Positions 9,232-17,906 of a stretch of 64,000 nt of DNA are shown here, one piece after another. The notes beneath the pieces are model-generated. The model ran no database searches. It was not told where the DNA came from and saw only the letters and a list, made by a program, of their open reading frames with translations. The stretch lies in the NCBI GenBank assembly GCA_002189105.1, contig NIOB01000006.1:372001-436000 (forward strand), read 5' to 3'. Made by a program: the position numbers and the translations under genes. This DNA is from Saccharibacillus soli (GTDB taxonomy: Bacteria; Bacillota; Bacilli; Paenibacillales; Paenibacillaceae). Numbering within the stretch: position 1 is the first letter of the stretch; each line of letters begins with the position of its first letter.

Positions 9232-10317
9232 TCAGCGTGCAGCGCTTGGCGTATGGTCAAGGGACGCTGCCATGATGTCGCCAAATGCCCAGTGTGAAGG
9301 CGGCACATCACTCCAGGTCATGGGCAGGCCGGGATCGGCAGGACGTCCGATCAGACGATTCATGATAATCGCAGCTTCTGCGCGGGTTACCGCCTCGTCC
9401 GGTCGGAATTTGCCGCTGGGATCTCCGCTTAGGGCACCGTGGGCAGCAGCAGCGGATATGGCTCCGGCTGCCCAGTGCCCGGCAGTATCCGGGAACGTGG
9501 AGGAGCGGCTGCTGGTGTCCCAATCGAACACATTGGTCAGAATCTGCGCCAATTCCGCGCGGGTGACTTCCCGGTTCGGTTCAAACTTTTCTCCGCCGGT
9601 TCCCTGCATCCAGCCTTTGGAAGCGACAAAGGCAACACTGGCCGCCGACCATTTGCCTGGCTCGATGTCGCGGAACTGTGCGCTGACCGCTGAATCCATT
9701 TTGCCTACCGAACGCTGAAGAATGGCAGCCAGTTCAACACGCTTGACATTCTGTTCGGGACGGAACATGCCATCCGTGTAGCCGCTCATATAAGCGGGGT
9801 AGGTATGGGCCGCCGGTGTCAGCGCCAGCGTATAGGTGGTGCCGGACGTACCGACGTGCAGAGCGCTGACGGCTCCAGTTGAAGCGGAGCTGCCGCTTGC
9901 CCGGCGGCTGTCAAACGGCAGATAACCCGACTTCTCGGCTGCGACCTCATAGTCGCCTTCAATTGGCAGCAGACGATCCAATGAAGACGAGTTCTCACCG
10001 TTCTGCGGATTGGACATGACAGCGGAGACAGGCTTGCCAATCGGACGCCCAGCGGCACGGTTGGCGGCTGTGTCAGCCCAATACAGGGTGATCTTTACGT
10101 CATCGAGCGCCTTTTTATTGACCGCATCGGTGACAGTAATTCGCACAGCAGCCAGGTTCATTGGTACGGAAGGACTTTGGGTATTCTGACTTTGGGTATT
10201 CTCCGCTGCATAGAGAGGGGAGGCATAGGGAAGAACGGGCAGGAGAACGCCAGCACTTAACAGCAGGGCAACCAGGGACGGACCGACTCGTCGAGGAACG
10301 GGAATTCCGGGTTTCAT
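9232..10317 (-). CDS. Secreted S-layer homology (SLH) domain protein
   Basis: 361 aa; start chosen at the ATG behind GGAGGCGATAGCC. A signal peptide (about 1-37, ending near LYAAE) is followed by a beta-sandwich segment of ~100 residues (VRITVTDAVNKKALDDVKITLYW) similar to Cna-B or carboxypeptidase-regulatory repeats. Three C-terminal SLH repeats follow (YMSGYTDGMFRPEQNVKRVELA, WMQGTGGEKFEPNREVTRAELA, ALSGDPSGKFRPDEAVTRAEAA), which would hold the protein to pyruvylated secondary wall polymer. There is no catalytic domain, so a structural or adhesive role is likely. It sits alone between two terminators. Confidence 0.85.
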   Translation of the reverse strand: MKPGIPVPRRVGPSLVALLLSAGVLLPVLPYASPLYAAENTQSQNTQSPSVPMNLAAVRITVTDAVNKKALDDVKITLYWADTAANRAAGRPIGKPVSAVMSNPQNGENSSSLDRLLPIEGDYEVAAEKSGYLPFDSRRASGSSASTGAVSALHVGTSGTTYTLALTPAAHTYPAYMSGYTDGMFRPEQNVKRVELAAILQRSVGKMDSAVSAQFRDIEPGKWSAASVAFVASKGWMQGTGGEKFEPNREVTRAELAQILTNVFDWDTSSRSSTFPDTAGHWAAGAISAAAAHGALSGDPSGKFRPDEAVTRAEAAIIMNRLIGRPADPGLPMTWSDVPPSHWAFGDIMAASLDHTPSAAR

Positions 10318-10564
10318 GGCTATCGCCTCCATAATCGGGATCGGATTGCGGGCCGAACGGCGGGAATCGGATGGTCAGGCTGGCATTGTGGCGAATCATT
10401 AGGCAGGCTGCGACGAAGAGGCAGGAGAAGTTGGCAAGCAAAGGCGGAATTATGGCAAGGTATGTCGCAGAATCTTCTATAGGTATAAATAAACCTATGC
10501 CAGTTGGCATAATCTGGTTTGGAGGTGGAATTGGCTGAAATTTGTAATTTCTCTACATAGGAAA

Positions 10565-10615
10565 AGAGCCGATTCACAGACGAGCCGGGAAAGCTCATCT
10601 GTGAATCGGCTCCCG
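10565..10615 (-). terminator. Strong minus-strand terminator between the S-box region and the SLH gene
   Basis: GAGCCGATTCACAGA and its exact complement form a 15-bp stem with a 17-nt loop; reading leftwards the stem is followed by TTTTCC. It would stop transcripts that leave the S-box, so these cannot easily reach the SLH gene. Confidence 0.7.
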
Positions 10616-10858
10616 TTCCATAAACGCCAGCACTCCGGATGATTGCATTTGAGGATGGAATCACACGTCTGATGCAGCCGGGATCAGGATAAAGCGCGAC
10701 CGATCCGGTGCGTGCTGGCGACAGACCTTAACGACAGGGGACAGTCGAATCTGCTTGAGGCAGCAGACTCGTCGGACGGAAAGCGGCAGCGGGTCTGCTG
10801 GATTCCGTCTATAAGAACCGGCAAAAGCCGGGCTTATGCCTACTCACAACATGAACAT
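10612..10858 (-). other. Gene-free but structured stretch downstream of the S-box terminator
   Basis: No credible reading frame follows the riboswitch: the first ATG gives a four-codon peptide (MFML). Reading leftwards there is a hairpin at about 10812-10838 (AAGCCCGGC, TTTT, GCCGGTTC) and a second, larger inverted repeat (CAGCAGAC with GTCTGCTG, about 10758-10802). The stretch is either a remnant of a lost gene or an untranslated RNA. Confidence 0.5.
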
Positions 10859-11058
10859 CAAAAAGCCTCTTCCCGATAAGAAGAGGCTTGAATAAGCGAA
10901 GGTCTCTTCTTATCTCTCCGTTCATGGGTCACCCGCTGCGCAGCCAGAAGAAGCTGTACAGCGGGTGAATGAACGAGCAAGAATTAGCACCGTGCCCCTA
11001 ATGGGGTCGGTTGCCGGGCTTCATCGGGCTGGTCCCTCCGCCTGCTCTTGATAAGATG
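10859..11058 (-). promoter_or_regulatory. SAM-I (S-box) riboswitch with terminator, no gene downstream
   Basis: Read on the minus strand, the leader carries the S-box core in order: CTTATCAAGAGCAGGCGG (P1), GGGACCAGCCCGATGAAGCC, CGGCAACC, GGTGCTAATTCTTGC and the closing GAGAGATAAGAAGAG. The P1 3' strand GATAAGAAGAG is exactly complementary to CTCTTCTTATC, the 5' arm of a terminator at 10859-10890 that ends in TTTTTG. Antiterminator, anti-antiterminator and terminator are thus all present. S-boxes normally control methionine or SAM synthesis, uptake and salvage genes, but none follows here. The neighbouring mtnU-like gene lies on the opposite strand and is not under this element. Confidence 0.92.
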
Positions 11059-11093
11059 TTCGATTCAGATATGAAAGTGAAGCATATGTCTGC

Positions 11094-11123
11094 ATTATGC
11101 CATGTTCGGCGGGAAGCTGTCAA
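11094..11123 (-). promoter_or_regulatory. Near-consensus SigA promoter of the orphan S-box
   Basis: On the minus strand TTGACA and CATAAT are separated by 18 bp. The predicted start lies about 30 nt before the P1 stem. The promoter is intact, so the leader is probably still transcribed. Confidence 0.75.
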
Positions 11124-11243
11124 CGGCGGCAAGAGGACTTGACATCGCACCAGATCTCGCCTGGCTTGCAATAACGTCCCAGGATCGATAGGCTGAATGG
11201 CAATGGAACATCCAACAGAGCGAAATGAAATGGAGGAGCCGCG

Positions 11244-12032
11244 ATGACCCGATGGAAAATCACCTGCATACAATGTGAAGTAGAGTTTGGCAATCCGCAG
11301 CGCAATTACGAAGCCATGGCTGTCCAATTATCGAGAGCCGCACAGAAGCGACCGGATGTGATCGTGCTGCCGGAGCTGTGGACGATTGGATACGATCTCA
11401 AGCGGCTGGATGAGATTGCCGACCCGGAAGCGCAGCGAATGAAGGCATTTCTGGCTAATGCTGCCCGCAAGCACCAGATTCATCTGATCGGCGGTTCGAC
11501 CGCAAGACGCACCCCGCAAGGCGTCTATAATACGCTGCTTGCCTACGACCGGCAGGGCAATCCGGTCCTGCAATACGACAAAGTCCATCTATTCAAGCTC
11601 ATGAACGAACATCTTCATTTGCAGCCCGGTCAGGAAAAAGGACTGTTTCAGCTCGAGGACATCTCCTGTGCAGGGGTGATCTGCTATGATCTTCGATTCC
11701 CCGAATGGATCAGGCTTCATGCTTCGGCAGGGGCCGAAGTGCTGTTTGTCACGGCTGAGTGGCCGATGGCTCGGCTGGCGCACTGGCGTGCCCTGTTGAT
11801 CGCTCGGGCGATTGAAAATCAATGCTGGGTTGTGGGCTGTAATCGCAGGGGAAGTGATCCGGATCATGTATTTGCCGGACATTCGATGATTGTTAATCCT
11901 TGGGGAGAAGTGGTAGCAGAAGCCGGAGAGAACGACGAGTTTCTGACCGCAGAGATCGATACAGAGGAAGTCATGCAAGCGAGAGAACAGATTCCGGTGT
12001 TTGAAGACCGTAGACCCGACCTTTACCGTTGA
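11244..12032 (+). CDS. mtnU: Omega-amidase of the nitrilase superfamily (MtnU-like)
   Basis: 262 aa, behind GGAGGAGCCGCG. Carbon-nitrogen hydrolase with the full Glu-Lys-Cys triad: Glu44 (VLPELW), Lys113 (YDKVHLF) and Cys147 (GVICYDLRFPEW). It resembles Bacillus YkrU/MtnU, which clears the 2-oxo acid amide (such as 2-oxoglutaramate) left by the final glutamine-dependent transamination of methionine salvage. A divergent S-box next door supports a link to methionine metabolism, though the other mtn genes are absent here. A general nitrilase-like omega-amidase role is the alternative. An inverted repeat just after the stop (CATGTACGC ... GCGTACATG) may end the transcript. Confidence 0.8.
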   Translation: MTRWKITCIQCEVEFGNPQRNYEAMAVQLSRAAQKRPDVIVLPELWTIGYDLKRLDEIADPEAQRMKAFLANAARKHQIHLIGGSTARRTPQGVYNTLLAYDRQGNPVLQYDKVHLFKLMNEHLHLQPGQEKGLFQLEDISCAGVICYDLRFPEWIRLHASAGAEVLFVTAEWPMARLAHWRALLIARAIENQCWVVGCNRRGSDPDHVFAGHSMIVNPWGEVVAEAGENDEFLTAEIDTEEVMQAREQIPVFEDRRPDLYR

Positions 12033-12184
12033 AGCATGTACGCCAACGCCGGAATACGGGTTTGCGTACATGTACCTTGTCAACAATAAAGGTAAGGCTG
12101 CGCTCCCCTGAATCGCACTTGAAGCGTGTGCGTTTCAGGAAAACGTAATCCTCTGATTAAGAGCTGAAAGGGTGCTCGTTCGGA

Positions 12185-13291
12185 TCAGACTTTGATTTTC
12201 CGGCCTCGCCAATTCACGGAATGGAAAATATTCACGCGGATGAACGAATACAGATAGATGCCGACGAAAAACGCAAACCAGATCGGATAAACGAGGAAAA
12301 CCGCTTTGTTGAAATTGCCGACCCTTCCTGCAAACCATGCGGTCTGAACGACATACAGCATATACAAGATCCCGCCGGCGACGATAGCCGCGGGATTGCT
12401 TTGCATGATCGACGCGATCAGAGTCGAAGCGGCGATAAAGCTGCCGGAGATCCAGAAGATGACCATCAGCATCACGATCGGGTGCGTAGATTTGGAACCG
12501 ACGGCGAAGCTTTTGCACCAGCCTTCGATCAAGCTGCCCAAGCCTTCCGGGTACATGCGCAAAGAAATAATGCCTTTGCCGCCCAGACAACGAACCGGAA
12601 GATCCTGTTCCAGAAACGCTTCACCGAGTGCCAGATCGTCCATGATGGCGCCTTCGATCTTGTGGTGGCCTCCGGACACGAAGTAGTCTTCCCGGTTGCA
12701 GAGGATGCACGGACCGAACGAACCGGCCGTTTTGAACCGCGTACCCCGAACCGTGAACAGATTCATGCCGACCACGACGATGATATTGAAGACGACGGAT
12801 ATGTATTCGTACAAACGCTCGACGGTATGAAAAGGCTGAAGAGCCGTAATGCCGCGCGCGCCTTGTTCCTGATGAAAATGCAGCAGGCGACTCAATCCGT
12901 CCTCGTCTTCGAACTTTGTATCGGCGTCCAGAAACAATAACCAGCTTCCCGAAGCTTGCTGCGCGCCGTACCAGCAGGCCGACGATTTTCCCGCGCCTTC
13001 GCCCCGCAGTACCTTCGCGCCGAGACTCTCTGCGATGGCTGCGGTTCCGTCCGTGGAATCGTCGTCCACGACCAGAATCTCGAACTGCCGGAAGCGCTGC
13101 TGCCGCAGCGATTGCAGCAGCGGACGAATCCGGTTTTCTTCATTTCGAGCCGGAATGACGATGGACACGAACGGAAGTCCGGCCTCGGAGCGGGAAGAGG
13201 AACGGGGAACCGGAAGCGACCAGAATACGAGCACGCCGATGATCGCCGCCGCAAACCCGATCGTCAGTTTAACGATTTCCACAGTCGTCAT
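12185..13291 (-). CDS. crtQ: Glycosyltransferase of C30 carotenoid synthesis (CrtQ-like)
   Basis: 368 aa, GGAGG before the ATG, 17 nt after the desaturase gene. A membrane helix at about 5-25 is followed by a family 2 glycosyltransferase domain: SIVIPARNEENRI, VVDDDSTDGTAAIAESLGA, LDADTKFEDEDGL (DxD motif) and the acceptor-side GEAFLEQDLPVRCLGG. Three more helices lie at the C-terminus. GKSSACWYGAQQA is shared with staphylococcal CrtQ, which glucosylates 4,4'-diaponeurosporenoate in staphyloxanthin synthesis. It is the last gene of the cluster and would decorate the carboxylic acid made by CrtP and the aldehyde dehydrogenase. The sugar is not predictable. Confidence 0.82.
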   Translation of the reverse strand: MTTVEIVKLTIGFAAAIIGVLVFWSLPVPRSSSRSEAGLPFVSIVIPARNEENRIRPLLQSLRQQRFRQFEILVVDDDSTDGTAAIAESLGAKVLRGEGAGKSSACWYGAQQASGSWLLFLDADTKFEDEDGLSRLLHFHQEQGARGITALQPFHTVERLYEYISVVFNIIVVVGMNLFTVRGTRFKTAGSFGPCILCNREDYFVSGGHHKIEGAIMDDLALGEAFLEQDLPVRCLGGKGIISLRMYPEGLGSLIEGWCKSFAVGSKSTHPIVMLMVIFWISGSFIAASTLIASIMQSNPAAIVAGGILYMLYVVQTAWFAGRVGNFNKAVFLVYPIWFAFFVGIYLYSFIRVNIFHSVNWRGRKIKV

Positions 13292-13308
13292 GGATCGCGC
13301 CTCCTTTT

Positions 13309-14838
13309 TTATTGCGACGAATAATCGAACAGCACGCCCGTGTCGTCCTGAATCAATTCTTGAGAAGCGATCTTGGCTGACAGAAGCACGATCGGAACGC
13401 CCGCGCCAGGATGCGTGCTGCTTCCGGCGAAATACAGGTTTTCGCAGTCGCTCGCTTTGCTTTGCGGGCGATAGTGGTTGCTTTGTTTGAGAATAGGCTG
13501 CAAGCCAAACGTGGCGCCATTATACGCGTTGAATTTTGAACGAAAATCGAGCGGCGTGGTGTACGTTTCAGTCACGATCTCGTTTTCGATATTTTCAAAT
13601 CCGCGAATCTTTTTGAGTTCGTTCAAGATGTACCCACGGTAATAAGCAACCGTTTCTTCGTTCCATTCATACTTGGATTCAGCCGCGTTCGATACGGGCA
13701 TCAGGATGTATAAGCCGTCTTTGCCTTCAGGAGCCAGAGATGAATCCGCTTTTGAAGCGATGTACACGTAGAACGAAGCGTTCGTCAGTTTTTTGCCGTC
13801 GAAGATGTCTTTCAGATTCTGATCCAGGTTCTCGTTGAACATGAAATTATGCACGTGCTCGATTTCTTCGTATTTCCGATCCATGCCGAGATACAGCAGG
13901 AAGCAGGAGCAGGAATACTTGAGACTTTCGACTTTCTTGTCGGTGTATTTGCCTTTGGACGGTTTGTCCTGGACCAGATGTTTGATCGCGTATGGGAAAT
14001 CCGCGTTGCACACCACATAATCCGAAGAGACGTTTTGCCCGTCCGCGATAATCCCTTCCGCTTTCCCGTTTTGAATCGCAATCTCCTGCACGCTTCGGCC
14101 GTAATGAATCGTACCTCCGAGTTCCTTGAACAGCCGTTCCATCGATAAAGCCATCGTGTACATGCCGCCTTTGATAAACCAGACTCCGTACAGAAATTGC
14201 AGCATAGGAATCATGGTGTAGAAAGAAGGACTGGTCAGCGGCGAGATGCCGATATACAGCGTTTGAAAGCTAATCATCTGTCTCAGTCTTTTGCTCTTGA
14301 TGTAGCGCCCGACGAATTGATCCGCGGTATCGTAAGGTTTCAGTTTCACCGCTTTTTTCAGCATCGGGAGATTATAGAAATCGGCTCTTTTGCGAAAAGG
14401 TCTCGGAAGAATGTAATGCTTGGCGATGACGAACTTCTGATAAATCTCGTTCATGTACCGGAAAAAACCGGACACGTCTTCTTCGCTGATCGACTCGATC
14501 GTTCGGGTCAGCTTGGTCATGTCGGAGGAAATATCGAAAGGTTGGTCGGGAATGTCGCTGAAATAAGCGCGGTAGATCGGGTCCAGCTTCTGCATCGGAA
14601 TGTAATCGTCGGGATCGCGCCCGCACAGCTCGAATACTTCCCGATAGATCTCGGGCATCATCACGATGCTCGGCCCCAGATCGAAGCGGTATCCTCCGTC
14701 CAGTTCGATCCGGTTCATCTTGCCTCCGGGCATCGTCTCTTTCTCGTAGATCTCGACTCGATAGCCCGCGTGCTGCAACCTGATCGCGGTCGCAAGCCCG
14801 GCTACCCCGGCTCCGATGACGATCACCTTTTTACTCAT
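13309..14838 (-). CDS. crtN: Diapophytoene (dehydrosqualene) desaturase, CrtN-like
   Basis: 509 aa, GAGGG before the ATG. FAD-dependent phytoene desaturase family: N-terminal VIVIGAGVAGLATAIRLQHAGY, then GGKMNRIELDGGYRFDLGPSIVMMP, and the C-terminal FAD motif YFAGSSTHPGAGVPIVLLSAK. The middle (FQTLYIGISPLTSPSFYTMIPMLQ, FIKGGMYTMA) is very close to staphylococcal CrtN, not CrtP. It would introduce double bases of conjugation into the C30 precursor to give diaponeurosporene-type pigment at the membrane. No dehydrosqualene synthase (crtM) is found nearby, so the substrate must come from a gene elsewhere. Confidence 0.88.
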   Translation of the reverse strand: MSKKVIVIGAGVAGLATAIRLQHAGYRVEIYEKETMPGGKMNRIELDGGYRFDLGPSIVMMPEIYREVFELCGRDPDDYIPMQKLDPIYRAYFSDIPDQPFDISSDMTKLTRTIESISEEDVSGFFRYMNEIYQKFVIAKHYILPRPFRKRADFYNLPMLKKAVKLKPYDTADQFVGRYIKSKRLRQMISFQTLYIGISPLTSPSFYTMIPMLQFLYGVWFIKGGMYTMALSMERLFKELGGTIHYGRSVQEIAIQNGKAEGIIADGQNVSSDYVVCNADFPYAIKHLVQDKPSKGKYTDKKVESLKYSCSCFLLYLGMDRKYEEIEHVHNFMFNENLDQNLKDIFDGKKLTNASFYVYIASKADSSLAPEGKDGLYILMPVSNAAESKYEWNEETVAYYRGYILNELKKIRGFENIENEIVTETYTTPLDFRSKFNAYNGATFGLQPILKQSNHYRPQSKASDCENLYFAGSSTHPGAGVPIVLLSAKIASQELIQDDTGVLFDYSSQ

Positions 14839-14892
14839 GCGTACCCTCGTTTCCGTATCGTATTTGCTTTATAGGCCGAATCATCGGTCGGA

Positions 14893-16311
14893 TCATAGCA
14901 GCCGCTTTCTCAACTTCTTCAAAGCGTTCAGGTTCCGGTCGGAATACGGCGGGAATTTGCCTGGGAAACGCAGGTAATGATAAGTACGGACATTCGTTTT
15001 CTCGTAACTGAAAGCCAGAAAGCCGGCTCGGCCGTGATAAGCGCCGTATCCGCTCCGACCCACGCCGCCGAACGCGATGTGGGGGCTCGCCGCATGATGG
15101 ATCACTTGATTGACGCTGACGGTGGAAGAGCGCATATAGTCGTCAAATCGTTGTATGCGCAGTTTGTTCGTGCTGAATAGGTATCCGGTGAGCGCATCGC
15201 ACTGAAGATCGCCGCCGGACAACAAAGTCTCGAAGTCGGCATAGGGGATGACCGGAAGAACCGGGCCGAAAATTTCTTCTTCCAGAATCGGGCTTCCCGG
15301 CTGCATATCCGTCAGTACGGTCGGCGCGATAAACCGGTCGGACCGGTCGTGCTCGCCGCCGAAACGGACCGTGCCGTGACCGATCCATTCGGCCAATTTA
15401 TCGAAATGGGCATCGGTACAGATTCGGCCGTAATCCCGGCTTGCCTGCGGCCGTTCGCCGTAAAAGGCGGAGAGAGCGGCGGCAATCTCGCTCAGCGTCT
15501 GCTCGTAAATGGATTGATGCACGAACAGCGTATCCGGCGCGATGCAGGTCTGCCCGGCATTCAGGAACTTGCCCCATACGATGTCCCGGACGGCGGCACT
15601 CGAAAAACCCGTTTCGTCCAGGATGCACGGATTTTTCCCGCCGAGTTCGAGAATCGTCGGTGTCAGCCGCTTGGCGGCCTGATCCGCGACAAGTCGGCCC
15701 GTTCGGGTACTGCCCGTAAAAAAGATCAAGTCGAAAGAGGCCGAAGTCAATCGGCTTGCAACCTGCGCATCTCCGTTCACGACAAGCAGTTGATCCGGCG
15801 GAAACGCTTGATTGATGATTTCTTCGAGCAGCTTGGCCGATGCCGGCGCGTATTCGGACGGTTTAATCACGCAGGAATTTCCCCCGGCGATCGCTCCGAT
15901 CACGGGCATCAACGTCAGCTGGATCGGATAGTTCCACGAACCGATGACCAGCACGCTTCCGTAAGGCTGCCTTTTTTTGCGAAAGACTTCGATCACGCCC
16001 AATTTGAGCTGCCTTGACCGTTGAGGGCGGTTCCAACCGGCGAGATGCTTGCACACATAATCGATTTCGTTCAGCAGAACGGCGATCTCTGAAGAAAAAG
16101 ACTCGAACGCGGGTTTGCCCAGATCGGCATGCAAGGCGTCGGCCAATTCTTGTTCGCGTTCTGTCAAAAGACGTTTCAGCTTCAGAAGCTGCTTTTTGCG
16201 TATCTCGCTCGAAGGGATTCCCTGCGCAAGCCGTTCTTCCCGCTGCTTTTGCGGCAGCGCGTCAAGAAAATGAAGATCAGCGCCGGGCATGGGAAAGATC
16301 TCTCTGTACAA
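14893..16311 (-). CDS. Aldehyde dehydrogenase of the carotenoid cluster (AldH/CrtNc-like)
   Basis: 472 aa. Aldehyde dehydrogenase fold with VIGSWNYPIQLTLMP, FTGSTRTGRLVA (cofactor binding), the Glu in ILELGGKNP and the catalytic Cys in LNAGQTCIAPD, plus EEEIFGPVLPVIPY. It belongs to the group-3 ALDHs that act on long-chain and carotenoid aldehydes. By position it should oxidise the aldehyde produced by the CrtP-like oxidase to the C30 carboxylic acid. Its start overlaps the end of crtP by 35 nt, which suggests coupled translation. A second start lies seven codons in. Confidence 0.82.
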   Translation of the reverse strand: MYREIFPMPGADLHFLDALPQKQREERLAQGIPSSEIRKKQLLKLKRLLTEREQELADALHADLGKPAFESFSSEIAVLLNEIDYVCKHLAGWNRPQRSRQLKLGVIEVFRKKRQPYGSVLVIGSWNYPIQLTLMPVIGAIAGGNSCVIKPSEYAPASAKLLEEIINQAFPPDQLLVVNGDAQVASRLTSASFDLIFFTGSTRTGRLVADQAAKRLTPTILELGGKNPCILDETGFSSAAVRDIVWGKFLNAGQTCIAPDTLFVHQSIYEQTLSEIAAALSAFYGERPQASRDYGRICTDAHFDKLAEWIGHGTVRFGGEHDRSDRFIAPTVLTDMQPGSPILEEEIFGPVLPVIPYADFETLLSGGDLQCDALTGYLFSTNKLRIQRFDDYMRSSTVSVNQVIHHAASPHIAFGGVGRSGYGAYHGRAGFLAFSYEKTNVRTYHYLRFPGKFPPYSDRNLNALKKLRKRLL

Positions 16312-17785
16312 TCTTTTTGCTGACGAGCTGGCCGCTTAACGTGACCATCGGCATGCCGCCGCCCGGATTTACCGTTCCGCCCACGAAATACAAATTGTTA
16401 TAGAGTTCGCTTTGCTTGGCATGCTTGAACCCTTTGTTTTTCTTGCGATCCGATAATGTTCCGTAGATGGCGCCGCGATCCGAGCCGTACGTGTTGCGAA
16501 TATCATCCGGGGTCCACATGTCTTGGGTAACGATGTTGGCCCGCAGATCATGCAAGCCCATGTTCTCCAATTTGATGAGTACGCGCTCGGCAAATTGCTC
16601 GTATTCCTGACGGCTGATCGGTTTCTGATCTTGAATATACGGAATATGCGGCAGAACTTTGATATTCTCATGGCCTTCCGGGGCCTGCGAAGGATCGGTT
16701 TTGTTGACGTTGACCAAATAAATTACCGGATCATTCGGCAGTTTATGGTCATGGAAAATGGACTGCATCTGCTGCTTCATGTTTTTTGCGAAAAAGAAAT
16801 TGTGGTGGCGAAGCTGCGGATACGTTTTTTTCACGCCCAAGTGCAGAACGAGACCGGAACTGGCCGGTTCAAATTTTTGCTTCAATTTGTCCACGAAGCG
16901 GCTGTCTTCTTGCAGCAGTCGTTCGTACACCGGAATGACTTCCATGTTCGACACGTAATAATCCGCGGTCAGCCGCGTTCCGTCTGCCAGCCAAGCGCCC
17001 GTAATCGCGCCGTTCTTTTTTTCGAGCTTGGCAACCGGCGTTCCGAAATGGAAGCGAACTCCTTCTTCTTCGGCCAGCCTTACCAAACCGTCCGCCAACT
17101 TATTGAGCCCGCCAGGTACATACCACAGGCCTTGGTCATGCTGCATATAAATCATCATGTTGAGCACGGCCGGCGCGTCGTAAGGCGATGAACCCACATA
17201 TTTGATAAAGTAGGACAGCATATCGCGCAGCTGCTTGTTGCTGATCCGTTTGTCGATCCCTTCGTAAACGGTCGAAAACAGATCGAAATTTTTCAAAGCG
17301 CCGAATAGGCTGGTATACTTCATGATCTCTTTGGTCGAATCCACGCCGTGCTTAAAATAAGTCTGATCCGTCATCTCATAGATCTTTTTGGAATAATCCA
17401 GCAGATTCCGATACTCGCGCATGTCTTTCGCACTCAAATACGGATTGTTTTCGCCCATTTGCTTGAGGTCTTCGTACAAGTCGATCACTTTTCCGTCGGG
17501 GAAAAAGGAGCGCCATTGATGATCCAGCTTCTCAATTTTTACGTAGTCTTTCATCGATTTCCCGCTGGCTTTGAACAGATCTTCAAAGACGCGGGGCATC
17601 GTCAGGATAGAAGGACCCAAGTCGAATCCGAAACCGTCCTGATCCAACCGATTCAGTTTGCCTCCGATATGTTCGTTTTTCTCGTACAACGAGACGGCGT
17701 AGCCTGCCTGCGCCAGCGAGATCGCGGCTGACAGTCCTCCCAGCCCGCCTCCGATCACCAATACGCTTTTGTTTGTCGTTTTCAC
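16277..17785 (-). CDS. crtP: Diaponeurosporene oxidase, CrtP-like
   Basis: 502 aa with the GTG start behind GGAAGGAG; a longer frame from 17962 has no ribosome site at its start. FAD-binding SVLVIGGGLGGLSAAISLAQAGYAVSLYEKN at the N-terminus, then GFGFDLGPSILTMP, MLSYFIKYVGSSPYDAPAV and the C-terminal YFVGGTVNPGGGMPMVTLSGQ. These match staphylococcal CrtP (497 aa) more closely than CrtN. It oxidises the terminal methyl of diaponeurosporene to the aldehyde. It feeds the aldehyde dehydrogenase gene that overlaps its 3' end. Confidence 0.88.
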   Translation of the reverse strand: MKTTNKSVLVIGGGLGGLSAAISLAQAGYAVSLYEKNEHIGGKLNRLDQDGFGFDLGPSILTMPRVFEDLFKASGKSMKDYVKIEKLDHQWRSFFPDGKVIDLYEDLKQMGENNPYLSAKDMREYRNLLDYSKKIYEMTDQTYFKHGVDSTKEIMKYTSLFGALKNFDLFSTVYEGIDKRISNKQLRDMLSYFIKYVGSSPYDAPAVLNMMIYMQHDQGLWYVPGGLNKLADGLVRLAEEEGVRFHFGTPVAKLEKKNGAITGAWLADGTRLTADYYVSNMEVIPVYERLLQEDSRFVDKLKQKFEPASSGLVLHLGVKKTYPQLRHHNFFFAKNMKQQMQSIFHDHKLPNDPVIYLVNVNKTDPSQAPEGHENIKVLPHIPYIQDQKPISRQEYEQFAERVLIKLENMGLHDLRANIVTQDMWTPDDIRNTYGSDRGAIYGTLSDRKKNKGFKHAKQSELYNNLYFVGGTVNPGGGMPMVTLSGQLVSKKIVQRDLSHARR

Positions 17786-17906
17786 TCGTAGGGGTTCTCC
17801 TTCCCATGAAACGAAAATGTCGTTCATTCCTGCACCAAGTCGGCAGGCACTTACGTTATTGTACAGATCGGTTCCTTCCTGAAACAGACAAGATAGGGAC
17901 GCATGT

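Noticed and set aside
10320-10664. Minus-strand reading frame as the gene controlled by the S-box
   Set aside because: It covers the strong terminator hairpin, lacks a ribosome site and resembles no protein family; its end overlaps the SLH start region.
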